The position numbers and the translations under genes were made by a program. The notes under the pieces are model-generated. The model was given only the letters and a program-made list of their open reading frames with translations. It searched no databases and was not told the origin of the DNA. A DNA stretch of 64,000 nucleotides from an uncultured Bacteroidaceae bacterium (GTDB lineage: Bacteria > Bacteroidota > Bacteroidia > Bacteroidales > Bacteroidaceae), in the NCBI GenBank assembly GCA_905235305.1, contig CAJOLC010000012.1, positions 1 through 64,000 on the forward strand, read 5' to 3'. Shown here piece by piece: positions 61,006 to 64,000 of this stretch (positions within the stretch are counted from its first letter, which is position 1; every line of letters starts with the position of its first letter).

Positions 61006-62055
61006 GTGGAATTCAGCGCACAAATGATAGCCGGACTGATAGGCGGCACTGTGGTGGGTGACCCCGAAGTCAAGGTGAACGACTTCGCCCGCATTGAGGA
61101 GGGATGCCCGGGCTGCATCAGTTTCCTTTACAACGATAAGTACCTTCAGCACCTCTACGACACCAAGAGCAGTGTCGTGCTGATAAGCGAAGGCATCGAA
61201 CCTACGCAGGAGGTGAAGCCGACCCTCATCCGAGTGCCCGACGCCCGGCAGGCCGTGGCAAAGCTCCTACAGATATACGAGAGCATGAAACCCAAGCGTG
61301 AGGGCATCAGCGAATTGGCCTGCATCGATTCAAGCGCGAAGATAGGTGAGAAGTGCTACGTCGGGCCATTCGCTGTCGTTGAGGAAGGTGCCGAGATAGG
61401 CGAAGGCTGTGTGCTTCATCCGCACGTCACGATTGGCCCCAACGTCAAGGTCGGAGCCGGAACAGAGATATATGCCGGCGCCGTCATCTATCACGACTGT
61501 CGCGTAGGCGAACGCTGCGTGCTCCATGCCGGCTGCGTCATCGGAGCCGACGGCTTTGGCTTCCAGCCTACCGAGACGGGCTACGAGAAGATACCCCAGA
61601 TAGGCATCGTCATCATAGAGGACGACGTGGAGATAGGCGCCAACAGTTGTGTGGACCGTGCCATGATGGGTGCCACCATCGTCCATAGTGGTGTGAAGAT
61701 AGACAACCTTGTGCAGATAGGTCACAACGACGAGATAGGCAGCCACACGGTCATGTCCGCTCAGGTGGGCATAGCAGGCAGCACGAAGGTGGGCGAGTGG
61801 TGTATGTTCGGCGGACAGGTTGGCATTGCCGACCACGCCACGATAGCCAACCGCGTGATGGCCGGTGCGCAGTCGGGCATTCCCAACAGCGTGAAGAAGG
61901 AAGGCATAGCCGTCCAGGGCACGCCGGCCATAGAGGGCCGCAACTTCTGGAAGAGCAGTGCCCTTTTCAAGAGCCTGCCTGATATGTGGGCCGACATGAT
62001 TCAAATGAAGAAAGAAATAAAAATGCTCGAGGAACTACTTGAAAGCAAGCAGTGA
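61006..62055 (+). CDS. lpxD: UDP-3-O-(3-hydroxyacyl)glucosamine N-acyltransferase
   Basis: 349 residues. N-terminal uridine-binding domain ([14 protein letters not shown]...), then the left-handed parallel beta-helix hexapeptide repeats (about 108-300) with the catalytic His segment [22 protein letters not shown], and a C-terminal helix. It is the third step of lipid A synthesis. An in-frame stop at 60988 leaves GTG 61006 as the start. Confidence 0.95.
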   Translation: MEFSAQMIAGLIGGTVVGDPEVKVNDFARIEEGCPGCISFLYNDKYLQHLYDTKSSVVLISEGIEPTQEVKPTLIRVPDARQAVAKLLQIYESMKPKREGISELACIDSSAKIGEKCYVGPFAVVEEGAEIGEGCVLHPHVTIGPNVKVGAGTEIYAGAVIYHDCRVGERCVLHAGCVIGADGFGFQPTETGYEKIPQIGIVIIEDDVEIGANSCVDRAMMGATIVHSGVKIDNLVQIGHNDEIGSHTVMSAQVGIAGSTKVGEWCMFGGQVGIADHATIANRVMAGAQSGIPNSVKKEGIAVQGTPAIEGRNFWKSSALFKSLPDMWADMIQMKKEIKMLEELLESKQ

Positions 62056-62084
62056 CACGAATGCATCATAAATACTATATATAA

Positions 62085-63470
62085 ATGTTAAAGCAGAATA
62101 CTCTTAAAGAAAGCTTCTCGCTCAGCGGTAAGGGGCTTCACACAGGACTCAAACTGACTGTGACTTTCTTGCCTGCACCAGTAGGACATGGCTACAAGAT
62201 ACAGCGAGTAGATATGAAAGGCCAGCCCATCATGGATGCTGTGGCAGAGAATGTAGTTGATACACAACGCGGCACTGTCCTCGGCAAAGGCGAAATGCGA
62301 TGCAGCACGGTAGAGCACGCCTTGGCTGCCTTCTATGCCTTGGGCATAGACAATGTGCTGATGCAGGTAGATGGACCTGAGTTTCCAATCCTTGACGGCA
62401 GTGCAGAACTATTCGTTCGCGAAATACAGCGTGTCGGCATATGTGAGCAAGAGGCCCCGAAGGACTATTATTATATCACCAAGAAGATAGAGTTCCGTGA
62501 TGACAAGACAGGTGCCTGCATAACATTGCTCCCTGACGAGGACTTCTCCATCACAAGTATGATAGCTTTCGACGGCAAAGTGCTTAGCAGCCAGTTCGCA
62601 ACGCTCGACAGTATGGACAAGTTTGCTTCTGAGGTTGCAGCAGCACGTACCTTCGTTTTTGTCCGTGAAATAGAGCAACTGCTTCAGGCTGGTCTCATAA
62701 AAGGTGGCGACCTTGATAATGCGATTGTCATCTATGAGCGACAGACCACTCAGGAGAGTCTCGACCAGCTCTGCAAACTGACTGGCGCCGAGCATCATGA
62801 TGCCACAGAGCTCGGCTATGTGCAGCACAAACCGCTTGTATGGGATAACGAACCTGCACGACATAAGTTGCTCGACATCATCGGCGACCTTGCACTCGTC
62901 GGTAAACCCCTCAAGGGACGCATCATTGCCACACGCCCGGGGCATACAATAAATAATATGTTCGCGCGCATGATACGCAAGGAGATACGCAAACACGAAG
63001 TGCAGGCTCCCAAATACGACCCGAGCAAGGCTCCCCTGATGGATGTGGGCATGATAAAGAAACTGCTGCCACATCGCTATCCCATGCAATTGGTTGACAA
63101 GGTCATTGACATCAAGGAGAACTACATCGTGGCTATCAAGAACGTGACGAGCGACGAGCCTTTCTTCCAGGGTCACTTCCCGAACGAGCCTGTCATGCCA
63201 GGTGTCCTGCTGATAGAGGCAATGGCACAAACGGGCGGCCTGCTTGTCCTGCACGACAAGGAACATCCTGAAACCTACAGCACCTACTTCCTCCGCATTG
63301 ACAATGTCAAGTTCCGGCAGAAGGTGCCGGGCGATACACTAATTTTCCGTGTGGTAATGGCATCACCCCTGCACCATAACATCGGCACTATGCAGGGCTA
63401 CGCTTTCATCGGCGAGAACTGTGTGGCTGAGGCGACCTTTACGGCACAGGTCATAGCAGGGAAGAAATAA
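62085..63470 (+). CDS. lpxC-fabZ: Bifunctional LpxC deacetylase / FabZ dehydratase fusion
   Basis: 461 residues. LpxC part (1 to about 310): zinc ligands in STVEHALAAFYALGIDN and PARHKLLDIIGDL, and RPGHTINN. FabZ part (about 315-461): LLPHRYPMQLVDKVID, then FFQGHFPNEPVMPGVLLIEA with the active-site His and Glu. The fusion joins the committed step of lipid A synthesis to 3-hydroxyacyl-ACP dehydration, which compete for the same acyl-ACP pool. It is usual in Bacteroidota. Confidence 0.97.
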   Translation: MLKQNTLKESFSLSGKGLHTGLKLTVTFLPAPVGHGYKIQRVDMKGQPIMDAVAENVVDTQRGTVLGKGEMRCSTVEHALAAFYALGIDNVLMQVDGPEFPILDGSAELFVREIQRVGICEQEAPKDYYYITKKIEFRDDKTGACITLLPDEDFSITSMIAFDGKVLSSQFATLDSMDKFASEVAAARTFVFVREIEQLLQAGLIKGGDLDNAIVIYERQTTQESLDQLCKLTGAEHHDATELGYVQHKPLVWDNEPARHKLLDIIGDLALVGKPLKGRIIATRPGHTINNMFARMIRKEIRKHEVQAPKYDPSKAPLMDVGMIKKLLPHRYPMQLVDKVIDIKENYIVAIKNVTSDEPFFQGHFPNEPVMPGVLLIEAMAQTGGLLVLHDKEHPETYSTYFLRIDNVKFRQKVPGDTLIFRVVMASPLHHNIGTMQGYAFIGENCVAEATFTAQVIAGKK

Positions 63471-63476
63471 TATAAA

Positions 63477-64000
63477 ATGACACATGATATGAGTAAAATA
63501 AGTCCTTTAGCATATATAAACCCTAAGGCCGTCATCGGCGAGAACTGCGAGATAGGTCCTTTCTGCTACATTGATGAAGGCGTTGTAATAGGCAACGACA
63601 ATACGTTGATGAACAGTGTGACGGTGCTCCATGGTGCACGAATTGGTAATGGTAACATATTCTTCCCTGGTGCCGTCATCGGTGCCATCCCGCAGGACCT
63701 CAAGTTTCGGGGCGAGGAGAGTACGGCTGAGATAGGTGACAATAACAGGATACGCGAGAATGTGACCGTCAACCGTGGCACGGCAGCCAAGGGTCGCACC
63801 ATCGTGGGCAGCAACAATCTGCTCATGGAGGGCGTTCATGTGGCACATGATGCGATGGTGGGCAATGGCATCATCATTGGTAACGGCACGAAACTGGCAG
63901 GCGAGATTGTAATCGACGACAATGCCATCCTGAGTGCTAATGTGTTGATGCACCAGTTCTGCCGAGTGGGAAGTTATACCATGGTAGGCGGAGGTACGCG
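63477..64000 (+). CDS. lpxA: Acyl-ACP--UDP-N-acetylglucosamine O-acyltransferase, partial (cut by window end)
   Basis: 174 codons are visible. It begins 6 nt after lpxC-fabZ; either ATG 63477 or the in-frame ATG 63489 ([17 protein letters not shown]) may be used, the second being closer to known LpxA. Hexapeptide repeats run from the start. Signature segments are [25 protein letters not shown] and [12 protein letters not shown] with the catalytic His. First step of lipid A synthesis. Confidence 0.95.
   Translation, partial: MTHDMSKISPLAYINPKAVIGENCEIGPFCYIDEGVVIGNDNTLMNSVTVLHGARIGNGNIFFPGAVIGAIPQDLKFRGEESTAEIGDNNRIRENVTVNRGTAAKGRTIVGSNNLLMEGVHVAHDAMVGNGIIIGNGTKLAGEIVIDDNAILSANVLMHQFCRVGSYTMVGGGT

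Overview
The window looks like a Bacteroidales chromosome, most likely Prevotella-like. The evidence is: SusC/SusD operons, promoters of the TTG-N19-21-TAnnTTTG type, a fused lpxC-fabZ gene, a lipoprotein TamA homologue (TamL) beside tamB, a DUF4974 anti-sigma factor, PCMD/calycin-like secreted proteins and the C-terminal '-NG(K/R)KILK' tail usual in this group. No rRNA, insertion sequence, phage or CRISPR array was seen; there is one tRNA (initiator tRNA-Met).

Layout. 0-5 kb: the end of a thioredoxin-like gene, then an overlapping ECF sigma / truncated anti-sigma / STN-containing outer-membrane protein operon. All three of its genes carry small in-frame repeat inserts. 5-9.3 kb (minus strand): rny, zapA, a coiled-coil partner, an unknown protein and a divergent sugar-phosphate transferase. 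9.4-11.9 kb: a Wzc-type tyrosine autokinase broken by a frameshift. 12-15 kb: thiD and an M6 metalloprotease. 15.3-32 kb: a roughly 16.7 kb operon, [fasciclin lipoprotein - SusC - SusD] twice over, with both fasciclin genes frameshifted. 32-37.3 kb: repeat-rich spacer, then calycin/dockerin protein, DUF4105 (Lnb-like) protein, PCMD-calycin protein and a 51-aa acidic protein. 37.4-43.2 kb: miaA, an M23/LysM peptidase, ndk, guaA and pyrC; the last two are divergent across an inverted-repeat promoter region. 43.3-49 kb: a large beta-barrel protein, tRNA-fMet, a TetR regulator, fabG and an RluA-type pseudouridine synthase. 49.3-56.6 kb: tamB-tamL. 57.1-64 kb: one tight operon, purM - small membrane proteins - prfA - small membrane protein - pyrF - lpxD - lpxC/fabZ - lpxA (cut by the window end).

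Two themes stand out beyond the genes. First, five intergenic tandem arrays with unrelated or diverged sequences all have exactly a 22-bp period and lie downstream of gene 3' ends. Second, several families of small palindromic or AT-/GC-rich repeats sit in frame inside real genes (sigma factor, anti-sigma factor, outer-membrane protein, RluA enzyme, TamL, PurM), adding roughly 10-37 residues each, or supply the start codon of a gene. Three frameshifts, one in the exopolysaccharide kinase and two in the fasciclin genes, are either real decay or assembly error; they need read-level checking.

All assignments are from reading the sequence and from memory of protein families; no database search was possible.
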